From Streptomyces lydicus (lineage in GTDB: Bacteria > Actinomycetota > Actinomycetes > Streptomycetales > Streptomycetaceae), in the NCBI RefSeq assembly GCF_000717345.1, contig NZ_JNZA01000006.1, positions 62,001 through 126,000 of the forward strand: a stretch of DNA of 64,000 nt, given 5' to 3'. The number at the start of each line of letters is the position of its first letter. Position 1 is the first letter of the stretch. This document shows, piece after piece, positions 57,370 through 64,000 of this stretch. The notes under the pieces are model-generated. The model ran no database searches. It saw nothing but the letters and a program-made list of their open reading frames with translations, and was not told the DNA's origin. A program made the translations under genes and the position numbers.

Positions 57370-57525
57370 TTACTTGACGGCGGTGTCGATGACGGGGGCC
57401 AGCAAGCTGTCGGCGAGGAGGTAGCCGCCCAGCAGGAGCACGGCCACGAGCCACCAGGGCGGACGGATGAGCTTGATGCCGAGGTAGCCGACGACGATCA
57501 GGGCGAGCCAGAGCGGAACGTTCAC
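57370..57525 (-). CDS. 51-residue two-helix membrane protein
   Basis: The GTG at 57525 follows GAGGAGACCCC and encodes 51 residues. Helix one is PLWLALIVVGYLGIKLI, followed by RPPWW and a second helix LVAVLLLGGYLLADSLL. It lies between two other small element genes with tight spacing, so it is probably an Spd-type spread protein. Confidence 0.6.
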   Translation of the reverse strand: MNVPLWLALIVVGYLGIKLIRPPWWLVAVLLLGGYLLADSLLAPVIDTAVK

Positions 57526-57542
57526 GGGGTCTCCTCAGCGGG

Positions 57543-57734
57543 TCAGCGGACGGTGCAGCGGTGGGTACGGGCGGCGAGCTGGGCGGCCGAGCGGCTGGAG
57601 AAGTCGGCGGACCAGCCGCAGCGGTCGGCGGTGCAGACGGCGGCGTGTTTGGTGCGGCCGTGGCGGTCGCGGTAGGTGCCGATCTGTACGGGGCCGATCC
57701 GCATGAGGGAGTGGAAGTTGTCGCGGGCGGGCAT
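57543..57734 (-). CDS. Small putative zinc-binding mobile-element transfer protein
   Basis: The ATG at 57734 follows AAGGAGATCCACC and gives 63 residues. A short beta domain (FHSLMRIGPVQIGTYRDRHGRTKHAAV) is followed by CTADRC, a helix, then HRC: a Cys-x4-Cys ... His-x-Cys set able to hold one zinc. Such small proteins are conserved in Streptomyces AICEs, where they are annotated as mobile-element transfer proteins. Confidence 0.75.
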   Translation of the reverse strand: MPARDNFHSLMRIGPVQIGTYRDRHGRTKHAAVCTADRCGWSADFSSRSAAQLAARTHRCTVR

Positions 57735-57752
57735 GGTGGATCTCCTTCGCGA

Positions 57753-58427
57753 TCAGGTGAGTTGGGCGGCGATGGCGTGAGCGAGCTGGGGCGGGACGCC
57801 GAGGCGGGTCCGCAGGGTGTCGGTGTCGATCGGGTCGCCGGTCCGGGTGCGGTGTTCGTCGGCGACCTTGCGGGCGTGGGCGACGAGGGCGGCCGGGACG
57901 GGTACGGGCGCGGGCTGGGGCGGTTCGGCGCGAGGTTGAGCCGCGGGAACTTCGACGGCTTCCACTTCGGACTCAGTGGCCGCAGGTTCAGCGACCGCAA
58001 CGGGGACCGGTACGGGAGCGGGTGCCGCAGTCACGTTGGCTGACGGAGCAGGACCAGCGGCTTCGGCTGCACTCCCCGTATGGGCCAGCAGGGTCCCGCC
58101 GAGGAAGGCGAGTGCCGGCCATCCGGCGATGCCGAAGCGGAGCCAGGCGGGCGGGTGCCGGAGGTCGAGGAATCCGGCGGTTGCGACGTTGGCGCCGAGC
58201 GAGGCCACCAAGGCGATCACGAACCAGCTCCAGGCGAGCCGGGATGGTCCATCGCCGCGGAGCCGCCGCCAGGCCGCGACCAGCAGCAGGTCGACGCTGA
58301 TCGGGTAGGCCCACGCCTTCCACCCGTCCTGCCCGGCAGCGGCGGCCAGATCGTGGAGGTGGGCGAAGGAGAGCGCTCCGGCGATGACGGCTTGTACGAG
58401 GACGGCGTCCGGGCGGATGCGTCCCAT
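57753..58427 (-). CDS. SpdB, DUF2637 intramycelial-spread membrane protein
   Basis: The ATG at 58427 follows AAGGAG and gives 224 residues. DUF2637 begins VLVQAVIAGALSFAHLHDLAAAAGQDGWKAWAYPISVDLLLVAAWRRLR, followed by further helices SWFVIALVASLGANVATAGFLDL and PALAFLGGTLLAH. Four membrane segments precede a Pro/Ala-rich cytoplasmic tail and a C-terminal winged-helix-like RTRTGDPIDTDTLRTRLGVPPQLAHAI. It is thought to help spread plasmid DNA through septal cross-walls after TraB transfer. Confidence 0.88.
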   Translation of the reverse strand: MGRIRPDAVLVQAVIAGALSFAHLHDLAAAAGQDGWKAWAYPISVDLLLVAAWRRLRGDGPSRLAWSWFVIALVASLGANVATAGFLDLRHPPAWLRFGIAGWPALAFLGGTLLAHTGSAAEAAGPAPSANVTAAPAPVPVPVAVAEPAATESEVEAVEVPAAQPRAEPPQPAPVPVPAALVAHARKVADEHRTRTGDPIDTDTLRTRLGVPPQLAHAIAAQLT

Positions 58428-58508
58428 GACGGTTCTCCTTCCGGAATCTGGCATGGAGGGGGTAGGGACCTGGCGCGTCGAGGTAGCGCCAACCTTGGGG
58501 AAAAAGGG

Positions 58509-59863
58509 TCAAGCAGTCGCGGTGGACGCCTTGTTGAGCGTCAGAGCGCCGGAGGCCGACGAGGCGACGACGGGCCGGAAGGGCGTGAGCGCAGGCACAT
58601 CCGGCGTGCGGTCGGCGTACTTGTTGCAGAGGTTGACCGCCGCACGAAGCGACGTGTGCGGGGCGCGGATGCGGGACCAGCCACCGGTCGAGTCACCGGC
58701 GACCGCGATGCCGGGAGCGTCCGCGGGTATCTGGATGGCGGCCAGTACGGCGTCCGGGGAGATGTCGCCGAAGGCCATGTTGGCGCTGGTCTCGTCGTTG
58801 ACGCGGTGCGCGGTGCGGCCGGTGAGCTGGGCCCGGAGCATCGTGATGCCCTTGCCGAGCTCGGAGCCGAAGCGCTGGCCGCAGACCTCCAGGTAGATGC
58901 CGGCCGCACGGCCGAGCTGGGCCAGGCGGACGAGCGCGGTGATGATCCGGTCCCTGCGCTTCTCCTCCTCCTTGGAGGCGAAGAGCGCGAGTTCGGCCAC
59001 CTCGTCCACCAGGATGACGACGGGAGGCGGCCGCAGTCCTCGGCCAGGTCCCAGATGTCGGCAGCGATCTCCGCGTCTGGGACGTTCACGCTGATGCGCT
59101 GCTGTTCGCGGACGAGTTGGTAGACGGACTCCATGTGCGACACCAGCGCTTCGAGCAATTCGAGAGCGGTGTCCTGATCGTCCGCGAGGGCGGAGAAGCG
59201 GCGAGCGAGCGGGAACAGCTCGACCCCCTGCTTGCAGTCGATACCGACGAGGGCGACGTCCTGGGCGGCGAGGCCGGCCACCAGGTTCCGTTGGTAGACG
59301 GACTTACCCGACTCAGTGGCCCCGAGCGTGAGCCCGTGCGGAACCGCCCGGTAGTCGCGGTAGTGGACCGACCCGTCCTCGCGCAGTGCGACGGGTACGC
59401 GCATCGGTGCACGATCAATCTTGGCAGGCATCTGCACACGCCGGAGCACGTCGTAGCCCGTCATCCGCAGTTCGATGACCCCGGAGCGGATCTCCCGTGC
59501 CGTGACGCCGTACATCCCGAAGGAGTGCCGCAGTCGGTCGGTGGCGGCGGAGACATCGAAAGCGTCCTGGCCGGGACGGAGCTTGAGCCGCAGGACCAGC
59601 CCGGTACGAGTGGGCCGGAGACGGAGGATGCGCGGGGCGCGCGCTTCAGGGGCCGGGCGGTCGGTCATACGGGAGAGCGCGAGCCGCCAGCGCGACGGCG
59701 GGACCGTCAGTCCACAGGCGTCCATGACCGAGGCGTAGCGGACTAAGACCCGCAGCGTGGCGAGGACGACCCCGAAGGTCATCCAGTACCAGGCGGGACG
59801 CCGCCACCGCAGTACGAGAGCGGTGGCGACGACCAGCAGCAGTACGACCGAAAGGCGGGCCAT
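58509..59863 (-). pseudogene. TraB/FtsK-type DNA translocase, one-base frameshift
   Basis: The 5' part (starting 59863) encodes an N-terminal membrane helix pair (LSVVLLLVVATALVLRW, WYWMTFGVVLATLRVLV) and Walker A TLGATESGKSVYQ. It stays in frame to DIWDLAEDC near 59038, then turns nonsensical. The other frame resumes there at PPVVILVDEVAELALFASKEEEKRRDR (Walker B) and runs to 58509. One base lost in what was probably GAGGACCTGCGG explains everything. Either the transfer gene is broken or this is a sequencing error. The joined product would be about 451 residues, which is normal length. Confidence 0.85.
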
Positions 59864-59865
59864 GA

Positions 59866-60222
59866 TCAGGCCGCCTCGGCCTGCGAGCCGCCGGCGGCGA
59901 GCGAGGTGACCGCCACGGCGCGGAAGGCGATGCCGTGCCGCTTCTGCCCGTTGAACTCGTTCTCCCAGGGACGGGCGATCAGACCGGTGAGAGCCACCGG
60001 CACACCCATGCCCAGCTCACCGGAGATGCCTGTCTCGGGGACGGTGACGGAGAGGATCTCCACATCGTCGTTGGCCGCGAACATCACATCCACGGTCATC
60101 AGCTTCGCCCCGGTCTCGAGGTCGAGGGCGACCTCACCGGTACGGCGGTCCTTGATCTTGATCTGCGGCTGCTTCGCGACCATCACGGTCGCGGCGGAGG
60201 TGTCGACGGGAGTCTGACGCAC
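59866..60222 (-). CDS. Conserved small AICE protein
   Basis: The GTG at 60222 (GAGGAG 9 bp upstream) gives 118 residues of soluble beta-rich sequence: MVAKQPQIKIKDRRTGEVALDLETGAKLMTVDVMFAANDDVEILSVTVPE, then VPVALTGLIARPWENEFNGQKRHGIAFRAVAV. The pattern suggests a nucleic-acid-binding OB-like barrel, but I cannot confirm it. It is the first gene of the leftward operon, 2 bp before traB, and the two palindromic operators sit just upstream. Confidence 0.7.
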   Translation of the reverse strand: MRQTPVDTSAATVMVAKQPQIKIKDRRTGEVALDLETGAKLMTVDVMFAANDDVEILSVTVPETGISGELGMGVPVALTGLIARPWENEFNGQKRHGIAFRAVAVTSLAAGGSQAEAA

Positions 60223-60256
60223 TGCTGATCACTCCTCTATAGATGACGAACTCCGG

Positions 60257-60274
60257 CACTCATGTACATGAGTG
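60257..60274. promoter_or_regulatory. Operator 1: 18-bp perfect palindrome
   Basis: CACTCATGTACATGAGTG is a perfect palindrome about 35 bp upstream of the leftward transfer/replication operon. The core ACTCATGTACATGAGT recurs, slightly degenerate, twice more in the window, each next to the GntR repressor or its targets. Confidence 0.8.
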
Positions 60275-60293
60275 ACATGAAGAAGAGTGCCCG

Positions 60294-60309
60294 ACTCCTA
60301 TACATGAGT
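60294..60309. promoter_or_regulatory. Operator 2: imperfect copy
   Basis: ACTCCTATACATGAGT matches operator 1 at 14 of 16 positions, spaced 36 bp from it (start to start), within the same promoter region. Two sites could allow cooperative repression. Confidence 0.7.
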
Positions 60310-60361
60310 CAACCCGCCCGGACAGAGAAGTCGGGGCGGGCTGAGGGAAGTTGAGCGAGCG

Positions 60362-61141
60362 TCAGTCCGCAGCAGGGATGCGGTAGCTGAAAACGAACTG
60401 GTCAGCGGCCATGAGGGTGTCGCAGACCTCCACCACACGCCCCTCGGTCGTCAACGCCTCCCGGACGAGATGAACGACGGGAGCACCAGGGCTGAGAGCG
60501 AGCTCGGACGACTCCGCCTTCGACGCCGGCCGCGCCTGCAGGGTCTCCACGAACTCGGCGAACTCGTGCCCGTGGTCTTCGAGTCGGGCGTAGATGCCGC
60601 CACCGCCCGGGTTCTCGGCAAAGAGCTCAGGGATGTCCTTCACGACGTCCCACGGCAGGTACGAGCTGGCCGTCTCGACCGGGGTGCCGTTGCGGAAGTA
60701 GAGCCGCCGGCGGGCAAGGACCTGAGTGCCAGGATCGACCCCAAGGCGTTCAGCCACGTCCTCCGGAGCCTCCACCGGCCCGATGTACAGCACGCTCACC
60801 TTGGCTGTGGCGCCCGACTGCGCCGACTCGGCCAGGTAGGCGGCCTTGCCGCCCTGCCGGTGCGAGCGACGGAAGCGGTCGGAGGAACGGTGCCGCACCG
60901 GCGGCCGGTCCTTCACGATCGAGCCCTTGCCGTGGCGGGTCTCCACCAGGCCGCTCGCGCGGACCTCCACCATCGCCTTCCGGATCGTGCCGCCCGCGAC
61001 GCCATAGCGCTCGACCAGCTCGGATTCACTCGGCACCATGTCGCCGGGCTTGAGCACCCCAGCCCTGATCTGCTGCACGATGTCGTCGGCGATCTGCACG
61101 TATCGAGGTACGGCTCTACCCCCTCCTACCGCGGTTCCCAT
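60362..61141 (-). CDS. GntR-family repressor (KorSA-like, UTRA domain)
   Basis: The ATG at 61141 (GGAGAGAACC upstream) gives 259 residues. The N-terminal winged helix is YVQIADDIVQQIRAGVLKPGDMVPSESELVERYGVAGGTIRKAMVEVRASGLVETRHGKGSIV (about 14-77). A UTRA ligand domain (about 100-250) includes VLARRRLYFRNGTPVETASSYLPWDVV. In pSAM2, KorSA represses pra and the element's replication. The three palindromes with core TGTACATGAG flanking this gene are the natural operators. Confidence 0.9.
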   Translation of the reverse strand: MGTAVGGGRAVPRYVQIADDIVQQIRAGVLKPGDMVPSESELVERYGVAGGTIRKAMVEVRASGLVETRHGKGSIVKDRPPVRHRSSDRFRRSHRQGGKAAYLAESAQSGATAKVSVLYIGPVEAPEDVAERLGVDPGTQVLARRRLYFRNGTPVETASSYLPWDVVKDIPELFAENPGGGGIYARLEDHGHEFAEFVETLQARPASKAESSELALSPGAPVVHLVREALTTEGRVVEVCDTLMAADQFVFSYRIPAAD

Positions 61142-61161
61142 GGTTCTCTCCAGCCTCCTAT

Positions 61162-61177
61162 GCTCCTGTACATGAGT
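61162..61177. promoter_or_regulatory. Operator 3 overlapping the Nudix start codon
   Basis: GCTCCTGTACATGAGT matches operator 1 at 14 of 16 positions and includes the ATG (61172) of the Nudix gene. It is placed 21 bp from the divergent repressor start, so one site can repress both transcripts. Confidence 0.75.
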
Positions 61178-61627
61178 AACAGCGCCTCGGAAGCCCAGTC
61201 AACGCCACTCCACTCAGTGTCCGTGGCCGGGGTCGTGGTCCGCGAGGACGGCAAGCTCCTCACGATCCGACGGGCAGACAACGGCGCTTGGGAACTCCCG
61301 GGCGGAGTGCTCGAACTCAACGAAACCCCGGAGGCTGGCGTACGACGCGAGGTCTGGGAAGAAACGGGCATCCACGTCGAGGTCGACGAGCTCACCGGGG
61401 TCTACAAGAACACGACCCGAGGAATCGTCGCCCTGGTCTTCCGCTGCAAACCGGTCGGCGGCGAGGAACGCACCTCCAGCGAGTCGACAGCAGTCACCTG
61501 GCTCACACCCGGCGAAGTAGCGGACTCCATGTCCGAGGTCTACGCGATCCGCTTCCTGGACGCCTTGGACGGGGCAGGCCCCCACGTGCGGAGCCATGAC
61601 GGCAAGCGGCTGACGCCGACGCGATAG
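61172..61627 (+). CDS. Nudix hydrolase of AICE (Nud/Pra-associated)
   Basis: The ATG at 61172 lies in an operator and has no ribosome-binding site, so a leaderless transcript is likely; an in-frame ATG at 61160 is the alternative. It has 151 residues. The Nudix box reads GGVLELNETPEAGVRREVWEETGIHVEV, fully matching the consensus. The last ~20 residues are within the 78-bp tandem duplication. Nudix proteins are frequent next to the repressor in AICEs and may modulate replication or nucleotide pools. Divergent from the GntR gene. Confidence 0.88.
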   Translation: MSNSASEAQSTPLHSVSVAGVVVREDGKLLTIRRADNGAWELPGGVLELNETPEAGVRREVWEETGIHVEVDELTGVYKNTTRGIVALVFRCKPVGGEERTSSESTAVTWLTPGEVADSMSEVYAIRFLDALDGAGPHVRSHDGKRLTPTR

Positions 61628-61721
61628 AACTTTCCCTACTTCATGGACGGGGCAGGCCCCCACGTGCGGAGCCATGACGGCAAGCGGCTGACGCCGACGC
61701 GATAGAACTTTCCCTACTTCA
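61566..61721 (+). repeat. Perfect 78-bp tandem duplication
   Basis: Two identical 78-bp units lie head-to-tail (61566-61643, 61644-61721). Each contains ATGACGGCAAGCGGCTGACG and GATAGAACTTTCCC. The first holds the last codons and stop of the Nudix gene, and the second is entirely beyond the stop. Absence of any difference means it is recent. Confidence 0.95.
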
Positions 61722-62467
61722 TCAAGGCTCGCTCCGCTCGCTACCCGGCCCGCGGCGGTTTGGAGCACACGCCACGTTGACGCAGGAGCGTTGACATCCC
61801 CGGCCTCCTGAAACTGCAAGCAGTCAGATCACAGATCAGAGGTGCCGCTCACGCGGCGGCGCCGGCCGCCGCCGCCGCGCCGCCCTCCTTGCCTTCGTCA
61901 CCGGGCCGCGCGCCGTCGCCGCCCGCGCCCACAAGGGGACGAAGACCAGGCCGGGAGTAGGGGCGGGCGGAGAAGCGCAGGTTCACGGGCCGGCGGAAAC
62001 GGTGAGCGGTTTGCGTGACGGGCGCACTGCCGACTGGCCCATGGTCTTGGCGCCGTCAAGAAGGCTGGCTACGGGAGGAGCGGGGGCAGCGGGCCGAGCG
62101 CTCCGGGCATGCAGGCAGGCAAGGGGCGGGCCACCGTACCGCCACCGTCACGGATACAGGAGCGCGAGCGGACCGCACCCTAGTTGGTGGCTGAGGGGGA
62201 GCAATCTGCTGCCGCGATGTGGCTCAGCCCTCATGGGCGCTCCGCTCACCTTCCCTCCGTTGGGCAAGTAGGAGCATGCCGTAAACATTTCCAGCTGTGG
62301 AGCGGGTCGCTCGCATTCGATGGATCCTGGGTGGTACCGCTGGCTTAAGTTTCAAAAGTGGCCGTAGGAGAGGCTTCCCATGCTGCGTTCGAGTTGCAGC
62401 ATAACCCTCTTGGGGAGAAAATGAAAGGAACCTACGGATTTCAAACCTCTCCTTTCGGAGTGTCGAT
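61722..62467. other. Non-coding stretch of the element between Nudix and cargo
   Basis: The ~746-bp region starts GC-rich, with an alternating GCC/GGC block at 61852-61895, and becomes AT-richer after 62270. A leftward 45-residue Ala/Gly-rich frame (61849-61986) is open but unconvincing. A small ATGCTGC/GCAGCAT hairpin is at 62380-62402. No gene is supported. It may include element-end or promoter sequences for the cargo. Confidence 0.5.
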
Positions 62468-63418
62468 GTGAGTAGGGGTAAAGGGCCATCTGGAATACTT
62501 AGATGCCTTCTGGTAATCGCGACTTTGAGTGGTCTGGGTGCTTTTATCTTTGTGCATTCGAGTGCAAAAGTAGAGCATCAACCCTATTTCGCGCTCCTAG
62601 GCTCTCTGGGGGAGGCCATATTTATTGCAGGTTTTCTCGGGCTCACTGTCGATTTCATCCTGAAAGCTCAATTGGTTAAGGATATCGCGGCAGAGGCTCT
62701 GAGATATTCTTGGGGGGTAGCCGCCCCTCAAGAATACATAAAGAAGCTGAGTGATTCCATCGCGGAGTATGACCGGATCACCTTGACTCAAAGCATTAGG
62801 GTTGAGCTGGATTGGCATGATGTCGATCAATCGGTGGTGCGAATGCGATACACCACTCGATCGGTAATGCAAAATATTTCGGATGGAAAGCTTGACGTCG
62901 TAATTCCCGCCGTGCCAGCCTCGGTGATCGGTACGCCAGATAGTGAGATCGAGAGCCTTGAACTGGCGGTTCGCCCTCAACCTATTGAGCTGAGGGCACC
63001 TGTGGAAATGCGCCGAAGTTGGGACGTCGTTCAGCTGCGCGCTTTGTACAAAAGAGCTGACGGAAAGATGACTCCGAAGAGGGAATTTGCCTCATCTGTT
63101 TCAGACATGAAAGTTCCAAGAGGGGGGACCTGGGAGTCCAGGTGTACTTGCGTTCGTTATATGCGCGCCGAGGATTCAAGTACTTTTGGCAATGTTGGTC
63201 CTGTGCTCGCCTGGACGCTGGAGGAAACAGGGCCATTTGAGGAGTTGGATGTTCGCACGTTCATGGGTCTCAAAAAAATTGAGCTAGTAGGTAGTAATCG
63301 TGCGCGTAGCGGCACATACGGGTTCACGCATGCGGGGGTGATGGTGGAGGTGGCGTGGGACAAGAGGCCGCCTGCAGATAATGAGAACGAGCAAGAAAAT
63401 GTGCGTAATTCTGGATGA
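62468..63418 (+). CDS. Unrecognised two-TM protein, foreign codon usage
   Basis: The GTG at 62468 (GGAG 8 bp upstream) gives 316 residues. Two membrane helices (about 10-30, LRCLLVIATLSGLGAFIFV; about 40-64, PYFALLGSLGEAIFIAGFLGLTVDFIL) precede a long soluble cytoplasmic or surface domain of mixed strands (TLTQSIRVELDWHDVDQSVVRMRYTTRSVM .. WESRCTCVRYMRAED..). I know no family. GC content is much lower than in the flanking core, with many AGA, ATA, CTT, TTT and AAA codons, so it was acquired recently from a lower-GC host. Defence or membrane-surveillance function is only a guess. Confidence 0.75.
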   Translation: MSRGKGPSGILRCLLVIATLSGLGAFIFVHSSAKVEHQPYFALLGSLGEAIFIAGFLGLTVDFILKAQLVKDIAAEALRYSWGVAAPQEYIKKLSDSIAEYDRITLTQSIRVELDWHDVDQSVVRMRYTTRSVMQNISDGKLDVVIPAVPASVIGTPDSEIESLELAVRPQPIELRAPVEMRRSWDVVQLRALYKRADGKMTPKREFASSVSDMKVPRGGTWESRCTCVRYMRAEDSSTFGNVGPVLAWTLEETGPFEELDVRTFMGLKKIELVGSNRARSGTYGFTHAGVMVEVAWDKRPPADNENEQENVRNSG

Positions 63419-63834
63419 TGGGCGAGGCCTGGGCTCCGATCCGTCCGGTCCATATAGAGCTACGGATCAGAAGGTGCGCGTGCCCGTCGTGCGCCCGAGC
63501 CCCCGGTAACTCACGGGGAATTCGGGTACGTGACGGTCCACCAAAGCACCGTGCTCGAAGTGGCGTCACTGCAAGTCATAGGGCAGATTGGCACTCATTC
63601 AGCCCATGATTCCCAAGCTGAGAGCGTTGAAGCACAGACGCCCCTCCTGGTCGTCATCACAGTCCGGCTGTCGGGGATTGGCTCTGCTCAACCGCAACCA
63701 GCAGCGTGACTGAGGCCTTCAGTCGTCGAGGTCGACTGCCGTCGGCTGAGGCCCAAACAGCCCGCATCGAAGGGGGCCGCCACGGGCTGGCCAACTCTGC
63801 AGCGGGCAAGGCCGGGACTGGGACTTGCAATTCA
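63419..63834. other. Gap with possible gene remnants
   Basis: The 416-bp stretch has a short frame (63415-63609) reading RIRRCACPSCAR, faintly like the zinc ribbon of ISL3-type transposases, but too short and unsupported. Otherwise nothing is recognisable. Confidence 0.4.
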
Positions 63835-64000
63835 TCACAGTTCCACGTTTAGGATCACGGATGCACGCGCGCCCAAGGCGGAAATGGCCTCACCAGCCGC
63901 TGCACGAACTTGTTGGTATTTTTCCTCGTCCGCATCCTCCCATCTAAACCCGATGCCAGCCACGGTCAGGACCTCCCATTCTTCATTGATGGCGGTAATT
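63835..64000 (-). CDS. Hypothetical protein, 3' part, runs off the window
   Basis: A leftward frame enters from the right edge and stops at 63835. The last 55 residues read ITAINEEWEVLTVAGIGFRWEDA, then DEEKYQQVRAAAGEAISALGARASVILNVEL. Mixed alpha/beta, soluble, with lower GC than the core genome. I do not recognise a family from this fragment. It is convergent with the two-TM gene. Confidence 0.6.
   Translation of the reverse strand, partial: ITAINEEWEVLTVAGIGFRWEDADEEKYQQVRAAAGEAISALGARASVILNVEL

Larger units (their letters stand above)
54080..64000. mobile_element. pSAM2-like AICE integrated in tRNA-Thr, right end outside window
   Basis: Modules read from the tRNA: integrase, excisionase, rolling-circle Rep, small spread/transfer proteins, SpdB (DUF2637), TraB/FtsK translocase (frameshifted), a conserved small protein, a GntR KorSA-like repressor and a Nudix gene. 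This is the AICE order. Integration leaves the tRNA 3' end intact (attL). I looked for a second copy of the tRNA 3' end up to 64000 and saw none. Int adjoins the tRNA by 85 bp. Start and end are approximate. Confidence 0.85.

Noticed and set aside
61849..61986. A leftward 45-residue Ala/Gly-rich frame
   Set aside because: It is low complexity, with no ribosome-binding site or family resemblance; the composition follows a GCC/GGC block.
63415..63609. A possible ISL3-type transposase zinc ribbon (RIRRCACPSCAR)
   Set aside because: It is only a dozen residues of resemblance with no downstream transposase sequence, so it is not called as a mobile element.
61722..64000. A search for the second att site (tRNA-Thr 3' end copy)
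   Set aside because: No stretch resembling GTTCGAATCCGACAGGGGG was found by eye; absence is reported rather than a forced match.

Overview
The window is chromosomal DNA from a Streptomyces-type actinomycete. The evidence is a very high GC content with strong third-position bias, two mycothiol-biosynthesis genes (mshA, mshD), a MsiK-type sugar ABC ATPase, SenX3/PhoR-PhoP-PhoU, CarD, DUF397/XRE-style regulator pairs typical of the genus, and a pSAM2-like integrative element in a tRNA gene. Gene order from the phosphate regulators through carD, ispD, ispF, cysS, rlmB and a DoxX protein to msiK matches the conserved Streptomyces core as I remember it.

Region 1 (1-12.4 kb): the 3' end of an HtrA-like secreted protease, followed by a response regulator/histidine kinase pair (envelope stress, MprAB-like); a DUF2993 membrane-anchored protein; an NmrA-like oxidoreductase; a DUF3574 secreted protein; a secreted 5'-nucleotidase; mshD; a lipoprotein with an internal duplication; a GNAT enzyme; and an ABC exporter whose ATPase lacks the key catalytic residues. 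Region 2 (12.8-16.8 kb): a polyphosphate cassette of ppk, a CHAD protein and a Nudix hydrolase. Region 3 (16.8-31.3 kb): accessory regulators (one has apparently lost its helix-turn-helix), an aldo-keto reductase with a divergent MmyB-type regulator, a methyltransferase beside mshA-ybjN, a thioredoxin-reductase-like flavoprotein with a histidine-rich methyltransferase, secreted or lipid-anchored proteins, and an MFS transporter.

Region 4 (31.5-38.7 kb): gpmA, a GAP-type membrane protein, a DyP-peroxidase/catalase-like heme cassette, a methyltransferase, a DksA-type zinc finger, a nickel-binding SCO4226-type protein and a divergent 46-residue eight-cysteine protein. Region 5 (38.8-53.9 kb): phoU and divergent phoR-phoP with duplicated PHO boxes between them, a lipoprotein, carD, ispD-ispF, a PPOX enzyme, cysS, rlmB, a DoxX protein, a nucleotidyltransferase and msiK.

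Region 6 (54.0 kb to the end): an integrative and conjugative element of the AICE (pSAM2) type, entered through the 3' end of tRNA-Thr(TGT). Leftward-reading genes are a GntR (KorSA-like) repressor, a conserved small protein, a TraB/FtsK translocase broken by a one-base frameshift, SpdB (DUF2637) and three small transfer/spread proteins, a rolling-circle Rep, Xis and Int. A Nudix gene diverges from the repressor. Three copies of a 16-bp palindromic operator lie before the transfer/replication operon and across the repressor/Nudix gap. The Nudix 3' end carries a perfect 78-bp tandem duplication. To its right lies AT-richer cargo, including an unrecognised two-TM protein with foreign codon usage. 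No second att copy was found, so the element probably continues beyond the window.
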